Shown in pieces: positions 1-6,380 of a stretch of 38,394 nt of DNA (its first letter is position 1; each line of letters starts with the position of its first letter). Origin of the DNA: a virus. The notes under the pieces were generated by a model. The model worked only from the letters and a program-made list of their open reading frames with translations. It had not been told where the DNA came from and did not search any database. Both the position numbers and the translations under genes were made by a program. Where the stretch lies: IMG/VR virus record IMGVR_UViG_3300046000_006439, positions 1 through 38,394 of that record, one strand, 5' to 3'.

Positions 1-110
1 AGGCCATTGGCTGGCACCGTGAAAAAGATTCCTTACTAGGGGTCGCGTGGTGGTTTTTTTAATAGAGCCATACTCTGTCGATGGGAGTGCTGCGCAGCAT
101 AGATGGCGCA
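1..110. other. Left edge without a recognised gene
   Basis: Downstream of the last leftward gene I see no convincing coding frame or intrinsic terminator in these 110 bases. A run of seven T (plus strand, about 53-60) is present but lacks a preceding strong stem. The next gene presumably lies outside the window. Confidence 0.4.
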
Positions 111-590
111 TCACAACGCCCTCCACATCTCAACCAAAGGTTCCAAGTCCGCCTTAATTGCTTGCCTTGTCGCTGTATCCCACTGCGCCAATGGTGTCTT
201 ATCCTGCATCTCGCGCAGGTAAAGCCGTAACGCATGAGCCTTAGTCGTTGCCTCCATGACTTCGTTGATCGTCCTCTTCTGTGCCGGTGCAATACGCGGC
301 GTGATGCCGTCACCGGTCAATGCAAACGTAAGCTGCGCAGGATCGTCAATCAATCCGCGACGGCGAGCAGATGATGCGCGATTGATCAGCCTGATGATGT
401 CCTCAGTTGCACATGCAGGCAGGATGAACCCGCCGATTGCCGTGCGCGCCGCGATCTTATCGCCAATGTCGGCGCATCGGTGCATGAGGTTGACCAGCGT
501 CCCGCGCCAGTCGTTGACCTCGATGGACAGTTGGTTGATCTCAATTTCAAGCGCCTCATCGCACTCGATTAGTTCGGTTGGTTTGCTCAT
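111..590 (-). CDS. Hypothetical phage protein, 159 aa
   Basis: I do not recognise this protein. It is acidic and mostly helical in appearance, with an N-terminal stretch rich in Glu/Ile/Leu (residues about 5-30) that could form a short coiled coil, and no transmembrane segment or metal motif. Its ATG overlaps the stop codon of the upstream HTH gene (TAATG), which indicates translational coupling. It is the last gene of the early leftward operon visible here. Position after replication genes suggests an early function, but nothing in the sequence names one. Confidence 0.7.
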   Translation of the reverse strand: MSKPTELIECDEALEIEINQLSIEVNDWRGTLVNLMHRCADIGDKIAARTAIGGFILPACATEDIIRLINRASSARRRGLIDDPAQLTFALTGDGITPRIAPAQKRTINEVMEATTKAHALRLYLREMQDKTPLAQWDTATRQAIKADLEPLVEMWRAL

Positions 591-1093
591 TATTGTGGCG
601 TGTTGTTAGTTAGAACTCTGTCCCTCGCTTCCCTGCTTGATTTCGTCGCCTCATCCGAACGCATCCACCGCGATGGCGGCAGTCCGTTGATGCGAACAAT
701 CTTCCATGCCTCGTTGCTCAACGCCGCACGCGTGATTCCCATCGTCTTCGCAGTCTCAGCCATCGGCTTATTGCCATGAAGTCCAAGGTCGAGCGCATAG
801 CTTGCAGCCATGCAGCGAATCTCATTCGGCCTTGGAAACAGACAAGTCGTGATGATTGAGCGCGCCAGACTTAACGCTTTTAATCCCTCGATCTGTGGCG
901 GCGCAACTCCTGATGCTGCGAGCCGCGACGCTGTGAGTTTGTAAAACCTGACCGCCCGCTTGATCTGCGGCAATGTTGCGCCCGGCATGATTACGCTGAT
1001 GACTTCGCTCAGGATGTCGTCCGGCGTGTCCAACTCGCCCATGTCCGGCGTTTCGCTCGCTTCGTTGTATTCGGCAGGGTCGCGTGGTGTCAT
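590..1093 (-). CDS. Putative HTH DNA-binding protein, 167 aa
   Basis: The C-terminal half contains a helix-turn-helix-like stretch (MAETAKTMGITRAALSNEAW, residues about 112-131) resembling sigma region 4 or small-terminase style HTH units, followed by a basic tail. The N-terminus is acidic. I chose the ATG at 1093 because it lies just downstream of the helicase stop; an in-frame ATG at 1162 would overlap the helicase 3' end and is possible. A role as an early/late switch regulator or terminase small subunit is conceivable, but only DNA binding is supported by sequence. Confidence 0.6.
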   Translation of the reverse strand: MTPRDPAEYNEASETPDMGELDTPDDILSEVISVIMPGATLPQIKRAVRFYKLTASRLAASGVAPPQIEGLKALSLARSIITTCLFPRPNEIRCMAASYALDLGLHGNKPMAETAKTMGITRAALSNEAWKIVRINGLPPSRWMRSDEATKSSREARDRVLTNNTPQ

Positions 1094-1136
1094 GGTTGCA
1101 ACTGTTGCACGCGAAATGCCTGTGCAAAGAGTTTTT

Positions 1137-2582
1137 TCACATCGTGTCAGTCCAATCAGCATCTGAACCGAGTTCGCGAATCGTGAAGCGTGGCCCGTCA
1201 AACAGGCATCGAATTTTGTCACCGGCTGCAAACCCTCGCGCAAGCTCGACGATGATGTCACGTCGATCACGCACGATTTCAGGCGTGCTTGTGTCCTTCC
1301 CGAATCCGCGCTTTTTCTCTGGCGCGTTGGTAACATGCGCAACCTTGAGCCAGCACTCGCAATCCATCGCGAGCGACTTTGATTCTCTCACATCGCCATC
1401 TGAGTTCTCTTGAGCAACCGCGATGACCGCAACGTTGAACCGCTTCGTTGCGTCACAAAGCGTTAGGCTGATGTGTGCCAACTCCTGCTCACGACTTCCA
1501 AACTTCTGCCGCGTTCTGAGCTTGCCGATAAGGTCAACGATGAAGAGCATGAATCCAGACTCTGCCTCATGCCTGATCTGTGCCACGATGTCCTCAACGT
1601 ATCGCCCCGCGCTTGTGTCGATCTTGTAGGTTTTGCCAGTGTCGCGCCTGAGTTTGTTCACGGCGTTGGAATACGCCTCCTGCTGCTCGCGATCTTTGAA
1701 CCCGTGGCGATCAATGCCGCCGATGAGGATGCTTGTCTCTGCCGCAATCAGTCGCCCGGTGTATTGCACGCGTCCAAGCTCGTTGGTAAATACGACGGTC
1801 GGGAATCCATGACGTGCCGCGTGTGTCGAGATATTGCCAGTGAGCACGCTTTTGCCGCTCTTTGTTGGCCCCGTGACGAGCCAATACTCATTCAGTCCCA
1901 TGCCTCCGCAGTTCGCGTCCAGCGTTGCTACTCCGGTCGGGATGAGCGCCGTCTTGCCTGAGTCGATGCGCTCTTGCACGGTGATCATGTATTCGAGGTG
2001 CTCGTTGAGGCATTGATTCAGCGTTGCGGTGGTGTTCGCCATCGCTGTTCCTGAGTCGAGGAATGCCTGAACGGTTGCGCTCGCGGTGTTGATCGTGGTT
2101 TCAATCTCAACGTCAGACTCGATGCCGTGGCGCTGCAACTGTTGCAAGGCTAATGCGTGGCCGTGGATGGCTCGCCGCTGCCTGTGCAGGTCAATGACAC
2201 TCTTGGCATACACCGCGCAGTGTGACGGCGATGGGATGAAGCCATAAATCTCCATTATTGCAGCCGGTCCGCCAACACGCTCCAGTTTGCCCTGGTCGCG
2301 CAACCGGTTGTTGATCACGATTGGATCAATCGGCATGTCGTGTTCATCCATCGCTAGAATCTCCGCATAGATCGTGCGGTTGGCTTCGTGGTAAAACGAT
2401 TCTGGCGTGATCTTAGCGCGCAGAGTTGCGAGCCGTTGCGGGTCTTGCATGATGCTGGCGAGAACACCTTTCTCCGATTCCTCTGAATGTGGCAATGGGA
2501 GGTTGATACTGGCAAGGCACTCCTCCGCGCTCATCTGTTCATGGCGTTTTCTGCCGAATGGGTTTGCTTGTGTTGTGGTCAT
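1137..2582 (-). CDS. dnaB: Replicative DNA helicase, DnaB family
   Basis: At 481 aa this has the two-domain layout of DnaB: an N-terminal helical domain (about residues 30-140, with the SEKGVLASIM start typical of the family) and a RecA-like ATPase core. Walker A is GPTKSGKS at residues 238-245, and a hydrophobic strand ending in Asp (MLFIVDLIG) fits Walker B. DnaB hexamers unwind the fork ahead of the polymerase. The ATG overlaps the stop of the initiator gene (ATGA), the classic phage O/P-like pairing of initiator and helicase. Longer upstream frames were discarded because they run inside the initiator gene. Confidence 0.92.
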   Translation of the reverse strand: MTTTQANPFGRKRHEQMSAEECLASINLPLPHSEESEKGVLASIMQDPQRLATLRAKITPESFYHEANRTIYAEILAMDEHDMPIDPIVINNRLRDQGKLERVGGPAAIMEIYGFIPSPSHCAVYAKSVIDLHRQRRAIHGHALALQQLQRHGIESDVEIETTINTASATVQAFLDSGTAMANTTATLNQCLNEHLEYMITVQERIDSGKTALIPTGVATLDANCGGMGLNEYWLVTGPTKSGKSVLTGNISTHAARHGFPTVVFTNELGRVQYTGRLIAAETSILIGGIDRHGFKDREQQEAYSNAVNKLRRDTGKTYKIDTSAGRYVEDIVAQIRHEAESGFMLFIVDLIGKLRTRQKFGSREQELAHISLTLCDATKRFNVAVIAVAQENSDGDVRESKSLAMDCECWLKVAHVTNAPEKKRGFGKDTSTPEIVRDRRDIIVELARGFAAGDKIRCLFDGPRFTIRELGSDADWTDTM

Positions 2583-3403
2583 TTCTTTTCGGTGTAAGTT
2601 TGTGCGTAGGCCACAATGCCGCTCCAGTTGGAGCAGAAAGCAGCGAGGTTGCCGGTGTGTCCGACGATTGATCGAGTAAATGGCTTTGCTGCGGTTTCTT
2701 GGCACCACTCTAGCGCTTCGCGCCATGTTTCAGAGCTAAGGTCTGGGCGTGCTCTTAGAAGTGCAGACAATGATTTCGCATCCTTGCCTCCGTTCATAAC
2801 CCACTTTTCACCAAAGGCCTGAATGTAGCAGTCTGCGAAAATCTCAATGAACTGGCAATGTCTCGGATCGGTTGGTTTTTCCTTTCGCGGTTTTCTCTTT
2901 CTTGGCTTGGCAATTTCAGGAATCACTTCCGGTGACTGCGTTTCAGCAGTCGCCAATAATTCCGGTTCAACGGTTAATAACGGTTTATGTGAACTAGGTT
3001 CACTGCTTTCTGGAACGAGGTTCACTGCTTCTGGAACGAGGTTCACTGCTTGTGCATTTGCCACCTGTGAACTAGGTTCACTGCTTTGATTGTCTAACCT
3101 GTGAACCTGCTTCACTGGTTCGCTTGTGCTGTTATCGTTACAAATGTAACGCTGTGGAGTCAGTAAATAGTGAGTGTTTGCACCATTCCGAGAGTCGAAA
3201 AAGATGGCAGTTGATGACTTGAGCGCATGAAGATTATTCGCCACGGCTTTGTTTGATAGCCCTGAAATCTGCATCAAGTAGCGGTATGATGGGTTGCATT
3301 GTCCGGTGCGGTCATTGTGGCAATCGGCGAGGATCAGAAGCAGAAGCTTTTGAGTCGGTGAGGTCTTCATTGGCTTCACCATTTCAATCATGGAAAGACT
3401 CAT
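2579..3403 (-). CDS. Replication initiator, lambda O-like, winged-helix N-terminus
   Basis: The 274-aa protein begins with a phage-replication winged helix (about residues 10-80: KLLLLILADC, then SYRYLMQISGLSNKAVANNL), followed by a low-complexity linker with the duplicated peptide AVNLVPE and SSEPSS blocks, a basic KPRKRKPRKEKP stretch, and a C-terminal domain that probably contacts the helicase. The linker DNA holds a cluster of iterons, so the origin appears to be nested inside its own initiator gene as in lambda. The gene has a good Shine-Dalgarno (AGGAGG) and overlaps the previous stop by ATGA; it is followed directly by the DnaB gene. Confidence 0.85.
   Translation of the reverse strand: MSLSMIEMVKPMKTSPTQKLLLLILADCHNDRTGQCNPSYRYLMQISGLSNKAVANNLHALKSSTAIFFDSRNGANTHYLLTPQRYICNDNSTSEPVKQVHRLDNQSSEPSSQVANAQAVNLVPEAVNLVPESSEPSSHKPLLTVEPELLATAETQSPEVIPEIAKPRKRKPRKEKPTDPRHCQFIEIFADCYIQAFGEKWVMNGGKDAKSLSALLRARPDLSSETWREALEWCQETAAKPFTRSIVGHTGNLAAFCSNWSGIVAYAQTYTEKK
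2989..3120. repeat. Iteron cluster, probable replication origin
   Basis: Five related repeats lie inside the initiator gene at 2989-3008, 3012-3030, 3033-3051, 3067-3086 and 3101-3120. Two copies contain the perfect dyad GTGAAC-TAG-GTTCAC, two share GGAACGAGGTTCACTGCTT, and the fifth is a degenerate form. All share a core close to GGTTCACTGCTT. Spacing is irregular, roughly 21-34 bases. Lambda-type origins have initiator-binding iterons within the O gene, so I infer this is ori. An AT-richer stretch with GGTTAATAACGG lies at about 2970-2990. Confidence 0.7.
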
Positions 3404-3744
3404 TGGCGAACCCTCCTTTCCATTTCGTCGCGAATCTTGGATAGCAACGGCTCCCTGAGTTCGATGGTCTCAAGTATCCATGACATATACCATTCAGGAA
3501 GCTCTGAGAATGGCGCGCCCTTAAACTTTCCAAACGGCATCACTCCAGCGTCTCGATCATGCGAGTGATCGTGATGAGATGCTTTTTTGTTAGCCTCGAA
3601 GTAGGCAATAGGCACGCCGGCGCGGCGCATATCAGCAACGGCCTTGATTGCTGCCGACTGCCACTCTCCCTCGCTAGCGCCATCGTTCAGCGCCAAGGCG
3701 AGCAGTTTCATGGCTTTGGGTGGAATTTCAAATGAATGAATCAT
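3400..3744 (-). CDS. DUF2786/DUF3820-like small protein, 114 aa
   Basis: The C-terminal half carries the DUF3820 signature MPFGKFKGAPFSELPEWYMSWI (given here in part, residues about 69-90), found in many phage and bacterial proteins of unclear function. The N-terminal half (AMKLLALAL...EGEWQSAAIKA) resembles the helical DUF2786 unit. The middle contains a His/Asp-rich segment (SHHDHSHDRDAG) that could bind metal. It precedes the replication initiator and overlaps it by ATGA. The start has no Shine-Dalgarno; a CTAACC word sits 10 bases upstream. Confidence 0.7.
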   Translation of the reverse strand: MIHSFEIPPKAMKLLALALNDGASEGEWQSAAIKAVADMRRAGVPIAYFEANKKASHHDHSHDRDAGVMPFGKFKGAPFSELPEWYMSWILETIELREPLLSKIRDEMERRVRQ

Positions 3745-3762
3745 GGCGTTTATGGTTAGGTG

Positions 3763-4086
3763 TTAATCAACCACAACGCGGGATTCATCATGCCAGCGAT
3801 AGTTTCTATCGGGAGCCTTAAACGCCCTTGCCCACTCCTTGTGGGATGGGTCACGGACGCTGCCGGTTGCGCCGGTTAACCTGCAATAAAGCATGAGCCA
3901 CCCCTGCTTCATCGCTGTTGAAAATACCATCCACTCGCGCTTTGGAGTGGCGGAAGAGTTCGGCGCACTAAGGTCTGAAATCATAAGCAAAAAAGGGCGC
4001 TCCCCACGCAGCCAACGGTCGAAAGCCGGGAGACACGGCAACGCTGGCAGGTGGGGAGCATTTGGTTTCTTTGCATAGTCTCTCAC
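3763..4086 (-). CDS. Hypothetical phage protein, 107 aa
   Basis: I do not recognise this gene. It starts with GTG at 4086, 22 bases after the preceding zinc-ribbon gene stops. The protein is Trp- and Arg-rich (WMVF, GWLML, HKEWARAF, NYRWHDE) and has no membrane segment. Its place in the early operon, between small zinc-ribbon and DUF3820 proteins, suggests an accessory replication or host-takeover role, which is inference only. Confidence 0.5.
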   Translation of the reverse strand: MRDYAKKPNAPHLPALPCLPAFDRWLRGERPFLLMISDLSAPNSSATPKREWMVFSTAMKQGWLMLYCRLTGATGSVRDPSHKEWARAFKAPDRNYRWHDESRVVVD

Positions 4087-4108
4087 CGTTTCGACGCGGC
4101 ATTTCTGG

Positions 4109-4258
4109 CTACGGTGTCAAACTGGTTGCAGCGGTTGCAATCTCCGCCGCTGGCTTAGGCAGCGCGCACTTGATGCACGTTGCCCGGAGTCCAGTTCCGG
4201 CGTTGATGATGACTTGGCCGCGTCCGAGGCAGTGTTTACAGGTTTTTGAGGTGTTCAT
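4109..4258 (-). CDS. Small zinc-ribbon-like protein, 49 aa
   Basis: This short frame encodes two CxxC knuckles, CKHC at residues 7-10 and CIKC at residues 28-31, spaced as in small zinc ribbons. The first knuckle is followed by LGRG, the pattern seen in DnaJ-type zinc fingers (CxxCxGxG), so a single treble-clef or ribbon fold is likely. The ATG at 4258 sits in the context AAACCATG, which recurs at starts in this genome. Only the metal-binding knuckles are directly supported. Confidence 0.6.
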   Translation of the reverse strand: MNTSKTCKHCLGRGQVIINAGTGLRATCIKCALPKPAAEIATAATSLTP

Positions 4259-4262
4259 GGTT

Positions 4263-4505
4263 TCAGAAATCTATGTCGGCATAGATATGATCGTCGGTGC
4301 TCGCTGGAAGTAGAATGCGGTGAACTCGGGAACAGTTGCCCCTGCGTTCGGTTACTTGCTTGGCAAAAGTTGCCGCGTCCTTTCGGTTCATCGAAATAAA
4401 CACAGTGCCAGGACGACGGGATGCTAACGTCCAGATTTGGCTGCCGCAGGGGCGCTCAAAGCAGACGTAGTAGGCTTTGAATGATGATTCATCTTTGAGG
4501 ATCAT
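4263..4505 (-). CDS. Hypothetical phage protein, 80 aa
   Basis: No recognised family. The protein has a mixed alpha/beta pattern (SSFKAYYVCFERP, TVFISMNRKDAATFAKQV) and two or three cysteines without a clear metal motif. It overlaps the preceding HTH gene by ATGA (4502-4505), so the two are probably translated together. It may partner that regulator, but the sequence does not show this. Confidence 0.6.
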   Translation of the reverse strand: MILKDESSFKAYYVCFERPCGSQIWTLASRRPGTVFISMNRKDAATFAKQVTERRGNCSRVHRILLPASTDDHIYADIDF

Positions 4506-4723
4506 AAGCGTGGAAGTTTAATGCGTTTCTGGTGAAGTTTGCGAAGCAGTTGTTGCAAGCCATAACCTTGTATCATCGCCCGCTCCTGTTCCCAATTTTC
4601 CAGCGTGCGCTTGTTGATTCCAAGAACACAAGCTGCGTCTCGCTGGCTGAACTCGTTATCGGATCGCCATGATCGTAGCAAGTTGGCAAACTCCGCACTG
4701 GTTGGATGCTTTGGTGTGTCCAT
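4502..4723 (-). CDS. XRE-like HTH protein, 73 aa
   Basis: A single helix-turn-helix domain occupies most of the 73 residues: FANLLRSWRSDNEFSQRDAA followed by VLGINKRTLENWEQ, the pattern of Cro/CI-type and YgiT/MqsA-type HTH domains. The C-terminus is basic (KLHQKRIKLPRL). It lies directly after the SSB gene in the early operon. A DNA-binding regulator of early genes is the likely role; there is no dimerisation or cleavage domain, so it is not a CI-type repressor. Confidence 0.75.
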   Translation of the reverse strand: MDTPKHPTSAEFANLLRSWRSDNEFSQRDAACVLGINKRTLENWEQERAMIQGYGLQQLLRKLHQKRIKLPRL

Positions 4724-4726
4724 AGA

Positions 4727-5122
4727 TCAAAACGGAATTTCTTGATCGTCATCTTCCACGACTGCCGCCGTCGCCACCTTGCGCGGCGCCGTTGCCTGCT
4801 TCATCGGCGGCGCTTCGCTTCCGTGCATCTTGGACTCACTGGGAAAGTAAAACGTCTTGGCATTGCCAAGGATCGGCAATTGAATCTTGGCCGCGCGTTC
4901 GTCCTTCGTCGTCGGCTCCGCGACTCGGTGCGAGTTGCCGTATTGGTCCTCGCCATCGCGGTTTTCACTCATCTCAAGATTGAGGTAGAGTTTGCCGTTG
5001 GCGTGCCGCTGGATGCGCGAAGCGTCGAGGTCGATCACAAGGCAATCTTTGCCCGTTTTGCTGGTTAGACGTTGCGCGCCTTGGATGGCGAGCGCGTTGA
5101 TTGAGATGTTGTATTTAGGCAT
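4727..5122 (-). CDS. ssb: Single-stranded DNA-binding protein
   Basis: The 131-aa protein ends in DDDQEIPF, matching the acidic C-terminal tip (DDDIPF type) by which SSBs recruit replication partners. The N-terminal two thirds has the strand-rich character expected of an OB fold (YNISINALAI, CLVIDLDASRI, KLYLNLEMSE). The fold itself is not conclusive by eye, so the tail and the replication context carry the call. SSB would coat single strands at the fork and during RecT-mediated annealing. No Shine-Dalgarno precedes the ATG; the leader contains CTAAC and a C-rich ACCTCCACC stretch. Confidence 0.75.
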   Translation of the reverse strand: MPKYNISINALAIQGAQRLTSKTGKDCLVIDLDASRIQRHANGKLYLNLEMSENRDGEDQYGNSHRVAEPTTKDERAAKIQLPILGNAKTFYFPSESKMHGSEAPPMKQATAPRKVATAAVVEDDDQEIPF

Positions 5123-5144
5123 GGTTTAGGTGGAGGTGTAAGAG

Positions 5145-5345
5145 TTAGGCGTGTTGGAGTTTGGCGATGATGCGTTCGGCGTTTTGGAGTTTCACGGCTT
5201 GGAACATTAGGGTTTGTTGGCGGTCGATGAGGCGTTCGTTGAGGTCGGCGATGTCACGTTCGAGTTGGCGGTCGAGGTTGGGTAGGGTGTTCCAATCTCT
5301 CGCCGCATCTCTCATTGCCGCGTCTGTCCGTGGTGTTGGTGTCAT
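5145..5345 (-). CDS. Small coiled-coil phage protein, 66 aa
   Basis: It begins TPTPRTDAA, a start seen in a family of small phage proteins, and continues as one long amphipathic helix (LDRQLERDIADLNERLIDRQ, then LQNAERIIAKLQ) that should form a coiled coil. Its function is unknown. It overlaps the upstream membrane protein gene by ATGA. The next gene start is SSB, 23 bases downstream. Confidence 0.7.
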   Translation of the reverse strand: MTPTPRTDAAMRDAARDWNTLPNLDRQLERDIADLNERLIDRQQTLMFQAVKLQNAERIIAKLQHA

Positions 5346-5533
5346 TTCACTTCATCCTTCCATGTAAATTTGGTTTCTCCTGTCTTCTGATCAACGACCC
5401 ACGATGCCGCACCGTGGTTGATGGCGTTTTGCTGCCCTTGTTTTTTCACGCATGGCATGGGGTAGAACATCATAAGTGCAAGCATAACTATAGCGCCCAT
5501 AACGAAGCCCCTGAATAGGTCACTGTCATTCAT
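5342..5533 (-). CDS. Small membrane protein, 63 aa
   Basis: One hydrophobic segment at residues about 8-26 (RGFVMGAIVMLALMMFYP) predicts a single membrane span; the remainder is a polar tail with a VDQKTGETKFTWKDE segment. It overlaps both neighbours by a few bases (ATGA) and is preceded by a strong Shine-Dalgarno (AAGGAGG) about 9 bases upstream. Function unknown; small membrane proteins in early operons often act on host processes or superinfection, which is a guess here. Confidence 0.65.
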   Translation of the reverse strand: MNDSDLFRGFVMGAIVMLALMMFYPMPCVKKQGQQNAINHGAASWVVDQKTGETKFTWKDEVK

Positions 5534-5748
5534 ACTGTTTCCTCCTTAGTGCAGGGTTTCCATTCCGTTGAGCCGTGCTGGCGGCGGAGGTAATTGGCGG
5601 CGAGGTCTTGGTGGGAAACATATCCTGTCCATATAAGTCCGACTCCATGTTTGCCCCACATGTTCGCTGTTTGTATGCGTCCTTTATCAAAGTCCGATTT
5701 AAACTCATCCGTTGCGCCGATGTCGGCTAGTTGTTTGAGTGTTTTCAT
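5530..5748 (-). CDS. Hypothetical phage protein, 72 aa
   Basis: I do not recognise this small soluble protein. The ATG at 5748 overlaps the stop of the upstream gene (ATGA), which fixes the start; longer frames would run into that gene. It contains several Trp, Tyr and Gly residues (NMWGKHGVGLIWTGYVSHQD) consistent with a compact beta-rich domain. Confidence 0.6.
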   Translation of the reverse strand: MKTLKQLADIGATDEFKSDFDKGRIQTANMWGKHGVGLIWTGYVSHQDLAANYLRRQHGSTEWKPCTKEETV

Positions 5749-6008
5749 ACGGTTTCGAGTTTGACGTTTGCTTCGATCTTTGGTTGGACGGTGCGAATTA
5801 CTTTGACGATATGTAGAGGCTTGCACCAGTTGGCGCTCTTATCGGTTTGCAGGCAGGCGCATGAGTCCTCCCATAGTTCTTTGGTATCGCGGATGATCTC
5901 CGTTTCCGCTGCCCGCTGCGTGTTGTATGGGCCGCGAGCCTCAAAGGTTCCTATGCTTGTGCCTGTTGAGTCGGTGTCGATGATCCAGTATTGTGTTTTT
6001 AGTTTCAT
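5745..6008 (-). CDS. Hypothetical phage protein, 87 aa
   Basis: Unrecognised. The N-terminus looks like a small antiparallel sheet (TQYWIIDTDSTGTSIGTFEA), followed by a helix (RAAETEIIRDTKELWED) and a C-terminal strand (IVKVIRTVQPKIEANVKLET). A Shine-Dalgarno GGAGG lies about 12 bases before the ATG. It follows the RusA-like gene and overlaps the next gene by ATGA. Confidence 0.65.
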   Translation of the reverse strand: MKLKTQYWIIDTDSTGTSIGTFEARGPYNTQRAAETEIIRDTKELWEDSCACLQTDKSANWCKPLHIVKVIRTVQPKIEANVKLETV

Positions 6009-6014
6009 AATTCG

Positions 6015-6380
6015 TTATTCCTCCGTGATGGTGATTTCAATTCGTGGGTTGCTACTGTCTTTTTCAAAGGTCGGACGTTCCGGCCAGAGTCCTTTATCGT
6101 TCGCGATGATTCCAGCATCAGCGATCCCATCACAGACGCTCTTGAGGCTAGCCATAAAGTTATCAGCATCTCGCGAGCGGTTATGTTTAAAGAACGCATT
6201 CACCTCCATCTTGGCCTTTACCCATCCAGGCGGACGGCGAAGGTTTAGCGCCTCAACTGCTGCGAGATGCGCTGTCTTGCGCGACGCCCTGACTAGCTTG
6301 GCTTTCTCGGCCCAATGCACGCGAGCGTTCGGGCTGAGTTTGCGGACGGGAATTGGCAGGATGATTGTGATTGATGTCAT
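6015..6380 (-). CDS. RusA-like Holliday junction resolvase
   Basis: At 121 aa this matches the size and layout of RusA endonucleases: an N-terminal strand region (ITIILPIPVRKLSPNAR), an internal helix, and the signature DADNFMASLKSVCDGIADAG with the acidic residues that bind Mg2+, followed by NDKG. RusA dimers resolve Holliday junctions, which helps phage recombination and packaging. The ATG overlaps the stop of the helicase-methyltransferase gene (ATGA), so I use 6380 as start. The gene fits beside RecT, the RecB-like nuclease and SSB. Confidence 0.85.
   Translation of the reverse strand: MTSITIILPIPVRKLSPNARVHWAEKAKLVRASRKTAHLAAVEALNLRRPPGWVKAKMEVNAFFKHNRSRDADNFMASLKSVCDGIADAGIIANDKGLWPERPTFEKDSSNPRIEITITEE

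Noticed and set aside
2989-3120. CRISPR-like array
   Set aside because: Repeats are short, degenerate, partly adjacent and inside a coding gene; spacers are not uniform.
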